A stretch of 64,000 nucleotides of DNA. Origin: JANSXG01 sp024743075. GTDB lineage: Bacteria; Planctomycetota; Phycisphaerae; Phycisphaerales; UBA1924. A program made the position numbers and the translations under genes. The DNA is taken from NCBI GenBank assembly GCA_042140185.1, contig CP159477.1, positions 2,604,001-2,668,000 on the forward strand. The letters are read 5' to 3'. Position 1 is the first letter of the stretch, and every line of letters starts with the position of its first letter. Of this stretch, positions 31,408 to 42,245 are shown one piece after another. The notes under the pieces are model-generated. The model was not told the origin of the DNA. It worked only from the letters and a program-made list of their open reading frames with translations, and did not search any database.

Positions 31408-33583
31408 CTAGTTGCTTCGCAGTTCGATGGTGATGGTGGCGGTGGCGATCATGGCGGGGTCTGGGCGGAGGTCGAGGGAGCGCTGGATGGCCTGCTCGGT
31501 GCGCGGGATGAGGGCTTCGTGGACGGTGGTGCCGTTCGCGATGACGGTCACGGGCTGGTCGAGGTCGAGGAGCTCGTCGCTGAGGAGCAGCTGGACCTTC
31601 GACACGTCTTCGGAGTCGATGGTGATGGTCTGGCCCTCGACGGTGGCGCGGATGGTCTGGCCTTTCGCTGCTGTGTCGCGGTCCACGGCGAGCCAGTAGA
31701 AGCGGTCGTGCACCGTGTTGCCTTGGTGCCAGACGATGGTCTTGGGCCACGGGTTGCGGGTGTGCCCGGCCATCCAGGGGAGGCCTTCGGCGTCTTTGCC
31801 GCCCATCCAGTGGCCGTCTTCGGGGTAGATGGTGACGCGGTGCGGGTAGCCGGCGGGGTCGTCGGCGCGGAGGGTGGCGAGACGACTGCCCCACTGCTCG
31901 GCAACTTTGTTGCGGTCGTAGGCGGAGTCCCGGCCTCCCATGAAGATGGCGAAGGGGAGGTTGCGCAGGCCGAGGGGCGAGGCGTCGTTGGGGTGGCCGG
32001 CCATCATGGACGCCGCGGCGTAGCGGTCGGCGGTGCGCGGGGCGAGCTGGTAGACGCCGTCGCCACCGGCGGAGTAGCCGAGGAGGTAGACGCGGTTGGG
32101 GTCGACGCCCCAGGCGACGACGGCGGACTCGATGAGGTGGTCGAAGAGGGCATCGATCTCGGCGCGGTGCCAGAGGTTCCAGGTGTCGGAGGGTGCGCGT
32201 GGGGCGATGTAGATGCCTTCGACGAGGGTGTAGAGGCGGATCTGGTTGCGCCACTGCTGGTCGTTTACTTCGGGAGGTGCGCCGCCGCCGCCGTGCATGG
32301 AGATCCAGAGACTGTGTCCGGACTCGGGTGCTTCGCCGAATTCGCGTTTCAGGAATTTCATGTCTGGGCCGCCGGCGTTTATGACGAGGGCTTCGAGCTG
32401 TTCGGTTCGTTCGGCGCGGATGGAGTCGGCTTGCTTGGACCAGAGGCGGGCGGCGGCTTCGGTGGCGGCGGATTCGGAGAGGGCGAGTTCGTCCCAGTAG
32501 AGTTCGATGACGCGCCCGGGCTGGTGCGATTCGTCGAGGGTGGCGGTGCGGGTTTCGCCGACGGCGGTGAAGGCCATGCGGAGCGGGCGGGTGTCGGCCG
32601 CGGGGAATTCGGCGACGCGGTTGATGTCGATGGGGTCGGTGAAGGTTTCGGCGGTCTGGTCGGTGCCGAGAAGAGTGGCGATGGAGGCGAGGCGGGTGCC
32701 GCCACGGGAGGTCCAGAGGCGGAGCGCGAGCACGGGTTCGGCATCGGCGCTGGCGGTGCGCGGCGTAGCGCGGGGTGGCATCGACGCCGGGGACGGAGCG
32801 GTCGGCCATGTTCCAGGCGAGCGGGAAGCGGTGGCCGGTGGTGCGCCAGGAGGAAGCCCAGATGGCGTGGAGGTCGTGGCCTTCGATGGCGAGGGAGGCG
32901 GGGCCGGTGAACCAGCCGCGATCGAGGCCGTTCTTGTCGTACTCGGCGGCGCCGGTGAAGCGCCAGCGCTCGCCGTCGTGGATCTCGACCCAGGTGTGGT
33001 TACCGTTGCGATCGGTCCAACTCGCGATGCCGGCGACGCGCGCGGGGATGCCGACGCTGCGACAGGCATCGACGAGGAGGATGGACAGGCCGGTGCAGGA
33101 GGCGAGACCGGTGTCGAGGGTTTCGGCGGAGTTCTGGTTGGCGCGGAGGCGCTGGGTGGAGTAGCGAACGCCGGTGAGTTTGAAGAGTTCGCGGTTGAGG
33201 GCCTGGGCGGCTTCTTCGGCGGTGGTGGCGTCTTTGACGATGTCGGCGGCGAGGTCGTGGACCCGCTCGCGGGCGAGGATGCGCGGCTCATCGAGCGTCG
33301 CGTAGGGCAGGACATCGTTCAGGAACAGGTCGTCCGAGAGGTCCGTGGCCCATGGGTAGGTCTCGCGAGCGCGGAGGGCGACGGCGATGGACTCGAGGAC
33401 GATGGCGGGATCGATGGCGTCATCGCGCTCGGGGCGGTGCTCGGCGAGGAAGGCGGCTGCCTGAGCGCCGGGCTCGCCGAAGCGTTCGGCGGCGAGACTC
33501 TGGATCTCGGGCCAGGTGGACTGTGCGCTCGCGAGCGGGGCGACGAGGAGCAGGAGGACGGCGGTCAAGCGGGATGTGAGCAT
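31408..33583 (-). CDS. secreted transglutaminase-like/esterase fusion (one frameshift)
   Basis: About 725 residues from the ATG at 33583. Signal peptide LTAVLLLLVAPLASA. The first domain is a transglutaminase-like fold with Cys163 (LASCTGLSILL), His196 (GNHTWVEI) and an acidic residue near 214-216 (EYDKNG). After the frame break at about 32770, a linker leads into an alpha/beta hydrolase of the feruloyl-esterase or PHB-depolymerase type. It has WISMHGGGGAP as oxyanion region, GYSAGGDGVYQLA with the nucleophile Ser, and EDGHWMGG with the His. Both catalytic sets look complete. It is probably an exported enzyme acting on polymer-linked esters or peptides; the substrate is unknown. Confidence 0.75.
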
Positions 33584-33664
33584 GCCCCAGTGTATGGGAG
33601 GGTGGGAGCGGATCGAAGGCCCGGCCGGAAGTGGGCCATCGGAAGAAGCCGGTATGCTCTGACG

Positions 33665-34693
33665 ATGCCCGAGACCCGACCGACGGAGGCGCTGATGGAA
33701 GAGAAGCCGACGCGAGCGACGGGAGGCGCTTTGCACCAGGTGATCCGCTCGGAGGATCCGCCTCGCGGTGCGCAGGTGCGGATGAGTCTGGGGACGCGCT
33801 CGCTGTACCCGTTCGTGCTGTCGTACTTCGCGGGGATCGAGCGGGCCGAGCGCGCGGGGATGCGCGTGCTGGATCTGCCGGCGGGGTCGGGGCTGCTGAG
33901 TGCGCCGCTGGCGGCGGCGGGGTTCGACGTGACGCCGGTGGACCTGTTTCCGGAGTACCTGGAGCGGGGCGAGGCGAAGCACGCGGGGCGCGGCGTTGTG
34001 GAGTCGTTCGAAGAGGAGGCGGAGGCGACGCTCCCGGCGTGGCTGCGGACGGGCCTGTTCGGTGATGCGCAGGCGGATCCGGAGCGCAAGGGCGACCTGA
34101 AGCCGGTGTCGGGCGACATGGAGAGCCGGCTGGGGTTTGAGGATGGGAGCTTTGATGTCATCGCGTGCGTGGAGGGGATTGAGCACGTGGTGGACCGGCA
34201 CAAAACGCTGAGCGAGTTCCGGCGCCTGCTCGCGCCGGGGGGTTCGCTGGTGATCACGACGCCGAACCTGTTGTCGCTGCGGGCGCGTCTGGCGTACGCG
34301 CTGGCGGGACAGCGGGCGTTCAAGAGTTACATCGACGAGTACACCTCGGTGTGGGGATTGTCGGAGGACCGCGAGCGGATCTACCACGGGCACGCGTTTC
34401 TGATCAGTTACTTCCAGCTGCGCTACAGCCTGCACCACTGCGGTTTCCGGATTGAGAAGCTGATGGCCTCGAACTGGAGCACGACGAGCGTGGCGATGCT
34501 GCCGCTGTCGCCTCTGGTGTGGCTGGGGACTCGGGCGTCGCAGAAGCGAGCGCGGAAGAAGTTCGCGAAATTGAAGAACGGCGGCTGGGTTGGACCGGAT
34601 GCGGAGTCCCCGTACGACGAGATGATGCGTCACCTGATGTCGCCGGAACTGCTGCTGAACGCGACGATGATCGTGCAGGCGCGGGCGGTGTAA
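33665..34693 (+). CDS. SAM-dependent methyltransferase
   Basis: 342 residues from the ATG at 33665. Class I methyltransferase: motif I is VLDLPAGSGLLSAPLAAAG, then DVTPVDLFPEYLERG, GSFDVIACVEGIEHV, and RLLAPGGSLVITTPNLLSLR. The C-terminal part (GHAFLISYFQLRYSLHHCGF) is typical of small-molecule or lipid/sugar methyltransferases. Substrate not predictable. It is divergent from the transglutaminase/esterase gene, 81 bases away. Confidence 0.8.
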   Translation: MPETRPTEALMEEKPTRATGGALHQVIRSEDPPRGAQVRMSLGTRSLYPFVLSYFAGIERAERAGMRVLDLPAGSGLLSAPLAAAGFDVTPVDLFPEYLERGEAKHAGRGVVESFEEEAEATLPAWLRTGLFGDAQADPERKGDLKPVSGDMESRLGFEDGSFDVIACVEGIEHVVDRHKTLSEFRRLLAPGGSLVITTPNLLSLRARLAYALAGQRAFKSYIDEYTSVWGLSEDRERIYHGHAFLISYFQLRYSLHHCGFRIEKLMASNWSTTSVAMLPLSPLVWLGTRASQKRARKKFAKLKNGGWVGPDAESPYDEMMRHLMSPELLLNATMIVQARAV

Positions 34694-34762
34694 CCGGCCC
34701 GGGTGCCCGTGGGTCTTGCCTTTGCAACGGGTGTTTTCCCTGTCTCGGGGTATATTTCGGGC

Positions 34763-35428
34763 ATGGCGGATGGCGACTCGGAGCATCACGACACGCGGAG
34801 CGAGCGGAAGCCCGGTGAGGTGACGCTCTTGCTCGAAGAGGCGCGGCGCGGGTCCGATAGCGCGGGATCGGCTGCTGGAGATCGTCTATGACGAACTGCG
34901 GGTGGTGGCGCGGTCGCACATGCGCGGCGAACGCGGCGACCACACGCTGGGTGCGACGGCGCTGGTCAACGAGTCGTACCTGCGATTATTCCGGGCGGCC
35001 GAGGACGCGGACGGGGAGCCGTCGCCGGCGAGTTACGAGCACCGGCATGCCTTTTACAAAGCGGCGGCCACTGCTATGAGGCGGATCCTGATCGATCACG
35101 CCCGGGCGCGGGTGGCGGCGAAGCGCGGGGGCGGCCGGAAGCGGTCGGCGCTCGGCGGAGCGGTGAGTCTGGATGTGCTCGAGGCCTCGGCGGCCTCCGA
35201 TCCCGCGGATCTTCTGTCCCTCGACGACGCTCTTTCCCGCCTTGAGGGGGAGGACGAGCGGGCGGCCACGGTGGTGCGCCTGCGGTTCTACGGCGGGCGC
35301 TCGGTGGACGAGATCGCCGACCTGCTGGGCGTTTCGTCTCGCACGGTGAAGCGGGACTGGGAATTTGCGCGGCGCGTCTGCAGCAGTTGATCGAGCCCGA
35401 GGCGGAAGGCGAGCCGGATCCGGGATGA
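34763..35428 (+). CDS. ECF-type RNA polymerase sigma factor (two frameshifts)
   Basis: Planctomycete-type ECF sigma factor. Fragments join into one protein: MADGDSEHHDTRSERKPGEV, LLEIVYDELRVVARSHMRGE, TLGATALVNESYLRLF, then region 4 (GGRSVDEIADLLGVSSRTVK). Single missing bases near 34862 and 35373 break the frame. Repaired, it has about 222 residues and ends EPDPG at TGA 35426-35428. This overlaps the kinase start (ATGA), so sigma factor and kinase are translationally coupled. No separate anti-sigma gene is visible; the kinase is the likely regulator. Confidence 0.85.
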
Positions 35429-38117
35429 GCGATGGATCGGACCGAGAACATGAGCAGCGATCGGCGGGGCGGGGCGAGAACTGCACCTCGGTGAAGGACC
35501 TGTTCGCTGCCGCGCTGGAGGCCGAAGAAGACGGAAGGGACATCGAGAGCGTGCTCGAAGGGGTGGACGCTTCGATCCGGGAGGCGGTTGAGGGGCTGCT
35601 GAGGGCGCACGAGCGGGCGACGGGCCGGTTGCTGGACGCGACCGACGATACGCAGACCGGGTGGACGCGGCTGGGGATCGGTCAGTCGGGTGCCGGGCCG
35701 GCCGAGATCGAGGCGCCGGTCATCTCCGGGTATGAGGTCGGCGAGGAGATCGGGCGCGGCGGGTTTGGCGTGGTGTTCCGAGGACGCCAGCGGGTGCCGG
35801 TGGATCGTCCGGTGGCGATCAAGCTGCTTCGGCACGACTTCGCGACGCGATCGGTGGTGTCGCGCTTCCGGGCCGAGGCGAGGGTCCTTGCGCGGATGAA
35901 CCATCCGGGCATCGCGCGGGTGCTGGATGCGGGCCTGGACGCGAAGTCGCGTCCGTACCTCGTGATGGAACTGGTGGAAGGCCGGCCGATCGCCGAGGCC
36001 TGCGAAGCCGGTGGGCTGACGGTGCGCGAGCGAGTTGCCCTGATGGCGCAGGTGTGCGAAGCGGTGCACCACGCCCACCAGAGAGCGATCATCCATCGCG
36101 ATCTGAAGCCGGCGAACATGCTGGTTGAGTCGGCGGACGGCGAGTCGCGGGCGCGGGTGATCGACTTCGGGATCGCGAAGCTGCTGGACCGGGAGGACGG
36201 CGAGACGATGACGCTGGCTGGCGATCGGCTGGGTACGCCGAAGTACATGAGCCCGGAGCAGCTCGGGGGCGGGGACGGCGCGGATGTGCGCACGGATGTG
36301 TACGCGCTGGGAGTGGTGCTGTGCGAGTTGTTGACGGGGCGTGTGCCGCCGGAGAACGAGGCGTCGGCTTCCGGATCGGTCTCCGATCACGGATCGGGTT
36401 CGAAGCGGAGCGGAGGGAGCGGACGCTCTGGATCTTTCGGGCAGGTGACGCGTCCGAGCGCGCTCGCGGGGTCTGACCCGAAGACCGCCGATCGGGCAAA
36501 GCTGCTCAAGGGCGACCTCGACCGGATCGTGCTGAAGGCGGTCGCTCGGTATCCGGAGTTGCGGTATCCGTCGGCGCTGGCGATGGCGCAGGACCTGCGC
36601 CGGTATCTCGCTGGTCTGCCGGTGCACGCGACGCCTCCCGGGCGCGTCTACCTGGTTCGGAAGTTCATCGCGCGTCACCAGGCGATAACAGCGATGGCGG
36701 CGCTGCTGACGATCGCGGTGGTCGGCGGGCTCGCGGCGTTGAGTTACGGGATGCGTGAGGCGAGGCTGGGGCGGCTTGAGGCGGAGAACGCGTTTCGGGA
36801 AGAGGCGATCGAGCGTGCGCGGGCTCAGGCGATGTCTGACTTCCTGCTGGGGAACATGCTGACGGCGATCGATCCGGACCTGTACCAGGGTGAGGACCGC
36901 TCGTTGCAGGAGATTCTTCGAGCGACGGCGGAGGAGGCGGACGCGTCGCTGGCGGAACAGCCGGCGGTGCTGTTACGGGTGCTGGAGCGGATCGGCCAGT
37001 CGCAGCGGGCGATCGGGGATTCGTTCGGTGCCGCGGCGACGCTGACGTGCGCGGCCGGTCTATCAGCGGAGCAACGAGGCCCGTATGCCGCGGAGACTAT
37101 TGAACTGAATCTGGATGTTCTGCTCGCACACTTCAGTTCACGGGTGCCTTTGAACTACGACGCCGAGATCGATCGGCTGCAGGCACTCGCCGCGGAGAAC
37201 CTGCCGACCGGGCACGCGGTCCGGTACCGGACGGAGTTGTACGAACTGCACTCAATGCCTCGGCCCGAGCGGGCCGAGTACGCGAGGCGGATGGAGGAAC
37301 GGATTGCCTCCTCGGAGCACCGGGGCAGTGCGCTCCATTACGAGGCGATGCGTTACCTCGCGAGTGTCCTGCTGAGCGAGGATCCTGGATCGTCGCTCGA
37401 GATCGCCGAGCGCGCGCTGGCGGACGCTGTAGAGCGGTACGGTTCGGCCCACTCGCAGACGATCGAGATCCGGTTCATCTATGCGCAAGCGTTGAGCCAC
37501 GCCGGTCGGGTCGATGACGCCGAGCGTGAGTTCCGGCTGCTGCTCGAACACTCGGTGACGCTCGGCGGTGAGCAGAGCGTGTATTTCCAGACCGCGCTCA
37601 GCAATCTGATCCGCATGCTGAATGTCCGGGGACGGTTCGAAGAGGCGGTCGCGCTGGCCAGATCTCAGGAACAGCGAGCATTGCGCAATACGGGCCGCGT
37701 TCTTCGTACTACATGCTCTCGATCCGGCAGGTCGCGCGCTGTTATCGCGCGGCGAGCGACTGGGATCGTGCGGAGCGCGAGTACGAGCGCGCTGCTGGTC
37801 TGTACTCCCGACTCGACTGGATGCAGGTCGTTGAGTCGATGGAGACCCGGACGGAGTGGGCGCAGATGCTGCTGGAGGCGGACCGGGCGGACCGGGTGGA
37901 AGGGGTTCTGTCGCCGGTGCTTGGCAAACTTCGGGTGGGTCACGAGCTGCGGTCGATCGCGGTTGTGCTGAAGGCCGAGGCGCTGGCGGCCGCGGATCGG
38001 CTGGGGGAGGCGATCGAGCTGGTGGAGCGCGAGCTTGCGGACGCTGAACGAGAGACCGGTGCGCGTCCTCAAGAGTTGGTGGACTGGCTGGGCGCTCAGC
38101 GGGCACCCGGCGCGTAA
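35425..38117 (+). CDS. membrane Ser/Thr protein kinase coupled to ECF sigma factor (one frameshift)
   Basis: About 898 residues. Kinase domain roughly residues 100-330: GRGGFGVVF P-loop, VAIKLL lysine, HRDLKPAN catalytic loop, DFGIAK. A membrane helix (AITAMAALLTIAVVGGLAAL) follows near residue 415. The C-terminal half is helical and TPR-like (SLEIAERALADAVERYGSAH). The frame breaks near 37695, joining EQRA to IAQYGPRSSYYML, and the tail ends at 38117. Start ATG 35425 overlaps the sigma-factor stop. A terminator follows. Confidence 0.85.
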
Positions 38118-38236
38118 CCAGCGGCAATATTTTGAGATTCTGTGGCGGAGCGGCGGCACCGATCACGCGGTTGTGGCTGCGGGGCTGCGCGAGGAGGAGT
38201 CTGCGCGCTCCGTTCCGCCTGGAGAGGGGGAAGAGG

Positions 38237-38269
38237 GGGTGGCCTTCCGAGAGGGAGGCCGCCCTTTTT
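38237..38269 (+). terminator. terminator of the sigma/kinase operon
   Basis: GGGTGGCCTTCC-GAGA-GGGAGGCCGCCC followed by five T, with one G-T pair and an opposed T/G in the stem. Lies between the kinase and thiD. Confidence 0.8.
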
Positions 38270-38316
38270 GCTTGTGCGTCGTCGATCTGCCGGTCGCCGG
38301 CGTGTACCGTTGGCCC

Positions 38317-39130
38317 ATGGCCGGACGAATCCCCAATGTGCTGTCGATCGCGGGGTCCGACCCGTCCGGAGGGGCGGGTATACAGGCGGACCTGAAGGCG
38401 TTCAGCGCGCTGGCGCGTACGGGTGCGCGGTGCTCACCGCGCTGACGGCGCAGAGCACGCGAGGCGTGACGGGTGTTCATGTGGTGCCGGCTCCGTTCGT
38501 GAAGGACCAACTCGACACGCTGTTCGCGGATGTGCGGATCGACGCGGTGAAGATCGGGATGATCGCCAATGCATCGGTGGCGCGGGCGGTGGGTGCGGCG
38601 CTGCGCGAGCACGCCCCCCGGTTCGTCGTGCTCGACCCGGTCATGGTGGCCAAGGGTGGCGACCGGCTGCTGGATGAGGACGCGGTGGCGGTGGTGCGCG
38701 AGGTGCTGCTGCCTCTGGCGGATGTGCTGACGCCCAACCTGCCGGAGGCGGGCGAACTGCTCGGGCAGAGCCCCCCCGCTGACGATGACGAAATGCTCGA
38801 GGCGGCCGAGGCGCTCTGCGGGCTTGTGCAAAGGCGGTGCTGATGAAGGGGGGGCACTCCGGCGGCGGTCGCAGCGACGACCTGCTGGTTTCGGAAAGTG
38901 GCGTTCGACGGTTCGAAGCGGAGCGGATCGAGACGAAGAACACGCACGGCACCGGTTGCACGCTGTCGTCGTCGATCGCGGCGCTGCTGCCTCAGTCGGG
39001 ATCGGTGACGGACGCGGTGACGCGCGCCAAGGCGTACATCACCGGGGCGATTGCGCACGCCGACAAGCTTGAGGTCGGGAGCGGACACGGGCCGACGCAC
39101 CATTTCCATGCGCTGTGGGATCGGGGCTGA
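38317..39130 (+). CDS. thiD: hydroxymethylpyrimidine/phosphomethylpyrimidine kinase (two frameshifts)
   Basis: Ribokinase-fold enzyme of thiamine synthesis that phosphorylates HMP and HMP-P. Start ATG 38317 gives MAGRIPNVLSIAGSDPSGGA, the family N-terminus. After a break near 38415 comes YGCAVLTALTAQSTRGVTGV, IDAVKIGMIAN and DPVMVAKGGDRLL. After a second break near 38835 comes LMKGGHSGG and the catalytic HGTGCTLSSSIAA. Repaired length is about 271 residues, normal for ThiD. Confidence 0.9.
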
Positions 39131-39296
39131 GCCGCCCGGCCAAATCCCCCGGATGCGGGGCAGACTTGCAGTGCTTCGTCCGCACGGGGCTGGATCGCGG
39201 CTGGTTGAGATTTAGTCTGGAGATGCTGGCTGGGGCGATGTTCCATCGGTCGGTCGGTATCGCGGCGCCGGGTGGTTCGCGGAGGAGGAGATCGAA

Positions 39297-41219
39297 ATGA
39301 AACGGGATGCCCTCGGGCGGATCGGCGCGGTTGTCGCGCTGGCGGGGCTGTGCGTCAGCGCGCAGCGGGCGGACGCGGACGTTGAATATGCGTACTACGT
39401 GAATTCCGGGATCTGGGGCTTTGACATCAGCCACATGTCGGACCTCGACCAGGTCCGGGCCGGGCTGCCCGGCAACGGCGGTTCGCACTGCGTGCCGACG
39501 GCTTCGATGAACCTGTTCGCCTATGTGGCGAACCACGGATTCCCCGAGGTGTTCCCCGGCCCGGGCTACTGGCAGGCCTCGTCGGGCCCGATCTATGACG
39601 AGATGACCGGCAACATCCTGCTGCTCGGAGCGGTCATGGGCACCACTCCCGAGGACGGTACGAACGGGGCCGGTTGGGAAACCGGCATGGAGGCGGTCCT
39701 GAACGGCACCGGCAAGTTCGACATCATCAACAAGTGGTCCGGTGGGTCCTACTCACCGAAGGTGCGTGAGATGGCGCAGCAGGTCGCGCTCGGCGGGATC
39801 GTCGCCTGCGCGTACGGGCGGTACACGGTTCTCGGGACGATCGGCGGCGTGCCGGTGCTTGATCGCGGCGGCGGGCACGCGGTAACGATGCAGAAGGCGC
39901 TGGCGAACTCCACGACCAGCGGCGTGATGTGGTATCGCGATCCTGCGGACAGCAGCGATCAGTTCACGCAGAGCCCGTACGGCAGCCGCGAGATGCCGTT
40001 CGTGACCGGTGCGTACCGGCTCGACTGGCAACCGCTGACGGTGCTCAGCATGGACCGGATGGTGATCAACCCGCCGCCGAGCGACGGGCGGCTGCGGATC
40101 ATCGATCAGTACATGGCGATCCGGCCCAAGTCCGGGTACGCGTTCCAGCCGTCGTCGAACGGACTGAGTGTCATCGTCGCGGGTATCAGCGACTTTTTCA
40201 TCGGCCAGACGATCGACATCGATCTGAACACACTGGGCGGCCCGATGATCGACGGCATCGTCAACGCGGAACAAACCGGCGTGTTCGTCCTCGTTGATCC
40301 GGACGACGGTGGCACGGAAGAGTTGCACGCGGTGTTCCCGTTCGAAGAAGAGCCGCGCCTGATCGGCGAACTTCTGCGCGCTGATCATCTCGCCATCAGC
40401 CCGATGGGCCCGGTGTACGCGGCGAGCGGCGTTGCGCTGATGTGCATCGATCCGAACGTCCTGAACCCGGAGCCGGTCCAGATCCCGATCCCTCATCCGC
40501 CGTGCGACATCTCCTTTGACCCGGTGAGTCAGCAGGTCGCGCTGCTCTCGCCGGACGGGGTCCTGATGATGACCGCTGCCGACCTGAAGGGGCCGGTGAT
40601 GGAGACTGACATCCCCGACGGCGTTCCGCTGAACGCTCAATCGTCGATGTCGGTGAACCCCTCGGACGGCACGATCTGGGTGATCACGCCGGGCGAGGAC
40701 TCGATGTGGGGCCTGACGCCGGTCGTCGGCGGGCCGCTGCTTGTCGAGGAGGTCGCGCTCGAGGAGATCGTGCGCCCGCAGAGCATCGATGTCGACGACA
40801 AGGGCACGCTGTTCGTGAACACGCTGGACGGGTTGTTCTGCGTGACGCAGGACAAAGACGGCAACTGGATCGCCAAGGCCGATGAACTGTTCGGCGACCT
40901 GCCGCCGGGCACGAAGTTCTGTGCTTCGAAGAGCAGCTCGAACTTCGACCCCGAGAACCACATCGGACCATCGTTCCGTCACCTCCAACCCGACGAACTG
41001 CTCCGGATCGGCACATTCGTTCCGGCTTGCCCGGGCGATGTCGTGCCGGACGGCGTGATCGATCTGGCGGATCTGAACCGCGTGCTGGAGACCTTCGGGA
41101 CCAGTGTTGAGCCGCAGACCGCCGGTGATGCCAACGGCGACGGGGTCGTCGATCTCGAGGACCTGAACATGGTGCTCAGCAACTTCGGAACGGAGTGCGA
41201 CGTGCTGCCCGGCGGTTGA
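39297..41219 (+). CDS. secreted cysteine-protease-like protein with dockerin-type C-terminus
   Basis: 640 residues, signal peptide GAVVALAGLCVSAQRADA. The N-terminal domain has GGSHCVPTASMNLFAYV with Cys65, GGGHAVTMQKA with His194, and then WYRDPADSS with Asp. This spacing fits a C39/papain-like cysteine peptidase or a derived binding domain. The middle 300 residues are beta-rich repeats resembling a propeller. The C-terminus carries two dockerin-like repeats (PDGVIDLADLNRVLETFG and NGDGVVDLEDLNMVLSNFG). A GGAGGAG ribosome binding site precedes the ATG. Catalytic activity is inferred from residues only. Confidence 0.7.
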   Translation: MKRDALGRIGAVVALAGLCVSAQRADADVEYAYYVNSGIWGFDISHMSDLDQVRAGLPGNGGSHCVPTASMNLFAYVANHGFPEVFPGPGYWQASSGPIYDEMTGNILLLGAVMGTTPEDGTNGAGWETGMEAVLNGTGKFDIINKWSGGSYSPKVREMAQQVALGGIVACAYGRYTVLGTIGGVPVLDRGGGHAVTMQKALANSTTSGVMWYRDPADSSDQFTQSPYGSREMPFVTGAYRLDWQPLTVLSMDRMVINPPPSDGRLRIIDQYMAIRPKSGYAFQPSSNGLSVIVAGISDFFIGQTIDIDLNTLGGPMIDGIVNAEQTGVFVLVDPDDGGTEELHAVFPFEEEPRLIGELLRADHLAISPMGPVYAASGVALMCIDPNVLNPEPVQIPIPHPPCDISFDPVSQQVALLSPDGVLMMTAADLKGPVMETDIPDGVPLNAQSSMSVNPSDGTIWVITPGEDSMWGLTPVVGGPLLVEEVALEEIVRPQSIDVDDKGTLFVNTLDGLFCVTQDKDGNWIAKADELFGDLPPGTKFCASKSSSNFDPENHIGPSFRHLQPDELLRIGTFVPACPGDVVPDGVIDLADLNRVLETFGTSVEPQTAGDANGDGVVDLEDLNMVLSNFGTECDVLPGG

Positions 41220-41280
41220 TAGTGCCTCGGGCGGGTGGCCAGACGGCCCCGGCGATCGGGCGAGGTGTAGCATCTCTGCA

Positions 41281-41778
41281 ATGTCCTCCTCCTCCTCGCC
41301 CTCTGCGTTCTCGGCACCCGTGCTGATCGTCGGACTCGTTGTTTGGGTGGTCGTGTCGTTCGTTCCGTCGCTCAGCGGTGCGTTTGTCGGCATGGGTGAG
41401 TGGTACCGCTCGCTCGACACGCCGGCGTGGCAACCGCCGGGCTGGGTGTTCGGTCCGGTGTGGACCGCGCTCTACTTCGTGCTCGGAGTCGCGGCATGGC
41501 GGGTCTGGCGGCGCGGCGGGCTGCGGGAGCAGCGCCTGGCTCTCGGAGCGTTCGGGGTGCAGTGGGTGTTGAATGGGCTTTGGACGCCCCTGTTCTTCGG
41601 GCTCCAGCGACCGGGCCTGGCGCTCGTCGACATCGCGCTGCTGTGGGTCGGCGCACTGGTGACCACCGTGCTGTTCTGGCGGGCGGACCGGGTCGCGGGA
41701 GGGCTGATGGTGCCGTACATGCTGTGGCTGAGCTTCGCGGCGGCCCTGAACTTTGCGATCTGGCAGCTCAACGGCTGA
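41281..41778 (+). CDS. tspO: TspO/MBR-family membrane protein
   Basis: 165 residues with five hydrophobic helices and the TspO signature: WYRSLDTPAWQPPGWVFGPV, WTALYFVLGVAAWRVW, QWVLNGLWTPLFFGL and LNFAIWQLNG. TspO binds porphyrins and is linked to tetrapyrrole and oxidative-stress handling. Its stop lies 5 bases from the end of the convergent nsrR-type gene. Placement beside nitric-oxide and haem genes fits a stress role. Confidence 0.92.
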   Translation: MSSSSSPSAFSAPVLIVGLVVWVVVSFVPSLSGAFVGMGEWYRSLDTPAWQPPGWVFGPVWTALYFVLGVAAWRVWRRGGLREQRLALGAFGVQWVLNGLWTPLFFGLQRPGLALVDIALLWVGALVTTVLFWRADRVAGGLMVPYMLWLSFAAALNFAIWQLNG

Positions 41779-41783
41779 TCCGC

Positions 41784-42245
41784 TCATCGCTGCGGTGGAG
41801 TCCCGTCGATCAGGATCTGTGCGTATTGCGAACGACGCGGGACCAAGTCGGCGAGGGTCAACGTGTCGAGTTCCTCAACGAACGCCTCGGCGGCGCGCCA
41901 GAGGGCGGGGGCGAGTTTGCAGACCGGCGCGATCGGGCAGGTGTTGGTCTCGGGGTCGTGGCACTCGACGATAACCATAGGTTCGAGGGCGCGCACGAGT
42001 TCGCCGATGCGGATTTTGCTCGCGGGCTTGAGCGGGCGGATGCCTCCCGATCGCCCGCGCACGGACTCGATGTAGCCGTGCTCGGCAAGCGCGGCCACGA
42101 CTTTGAGCAGGTGGTGCTTGGAAATCCCGTAGGCCTTGGCGATGTCGCCGGTGGCGACGGGCGGACTGTCGGCCCCGTGCGGGCCGGCGGCCTCGATGTA
42201 GAGCAGCACACGCAGCGCGTAGTCGGTGAACTGGCTTAGGCGCAC
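41784..42245 (-). CDS. nsrR: Rrf2-family NsrR-type regulator
   Basis: 153 residues. Winged HTH N-terminus MRLSQFTDYALRVLLYIEAA, recognition helix around YGISKHHLLKVVAALAEHGY. Three cysteines, C95-x7-C103-x5-C109, match the Fe-S ligand spacing of NsrR rather than of IscR. It overlaps the reductase gene by 10 bases and is third in an operon after the truncated haemoglobin and the reductase. It probably represses that operon through the palindrome at 43712-43734 and is released when NO damages the cluster. Assignment to NsrR is from Cys spacing and context. Confidence 0.8.
   Translation of the reverse strand: MRLSQFTDYALRVLLYIEAAGPHGADSPPVATGDIAKAYGISKHHLLKVVAALAEHGYIESVRGRSGGIRPLKPASKIRIGELVRALEPMVIVECHDPETNTCPIAPVCKLAPALWRAAEAFVEELDTLTLADLVPRRSQYAQILIDGTPPQR

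Noticed and set aside
29306..34789. 1,827-codon minus-strand open frame
   Set aside because: It is a GC-driven open frame. Only the part from 33583 to about 32770 is real (transglutaminase domain); the rest is out-of-frame shadow of other genes.
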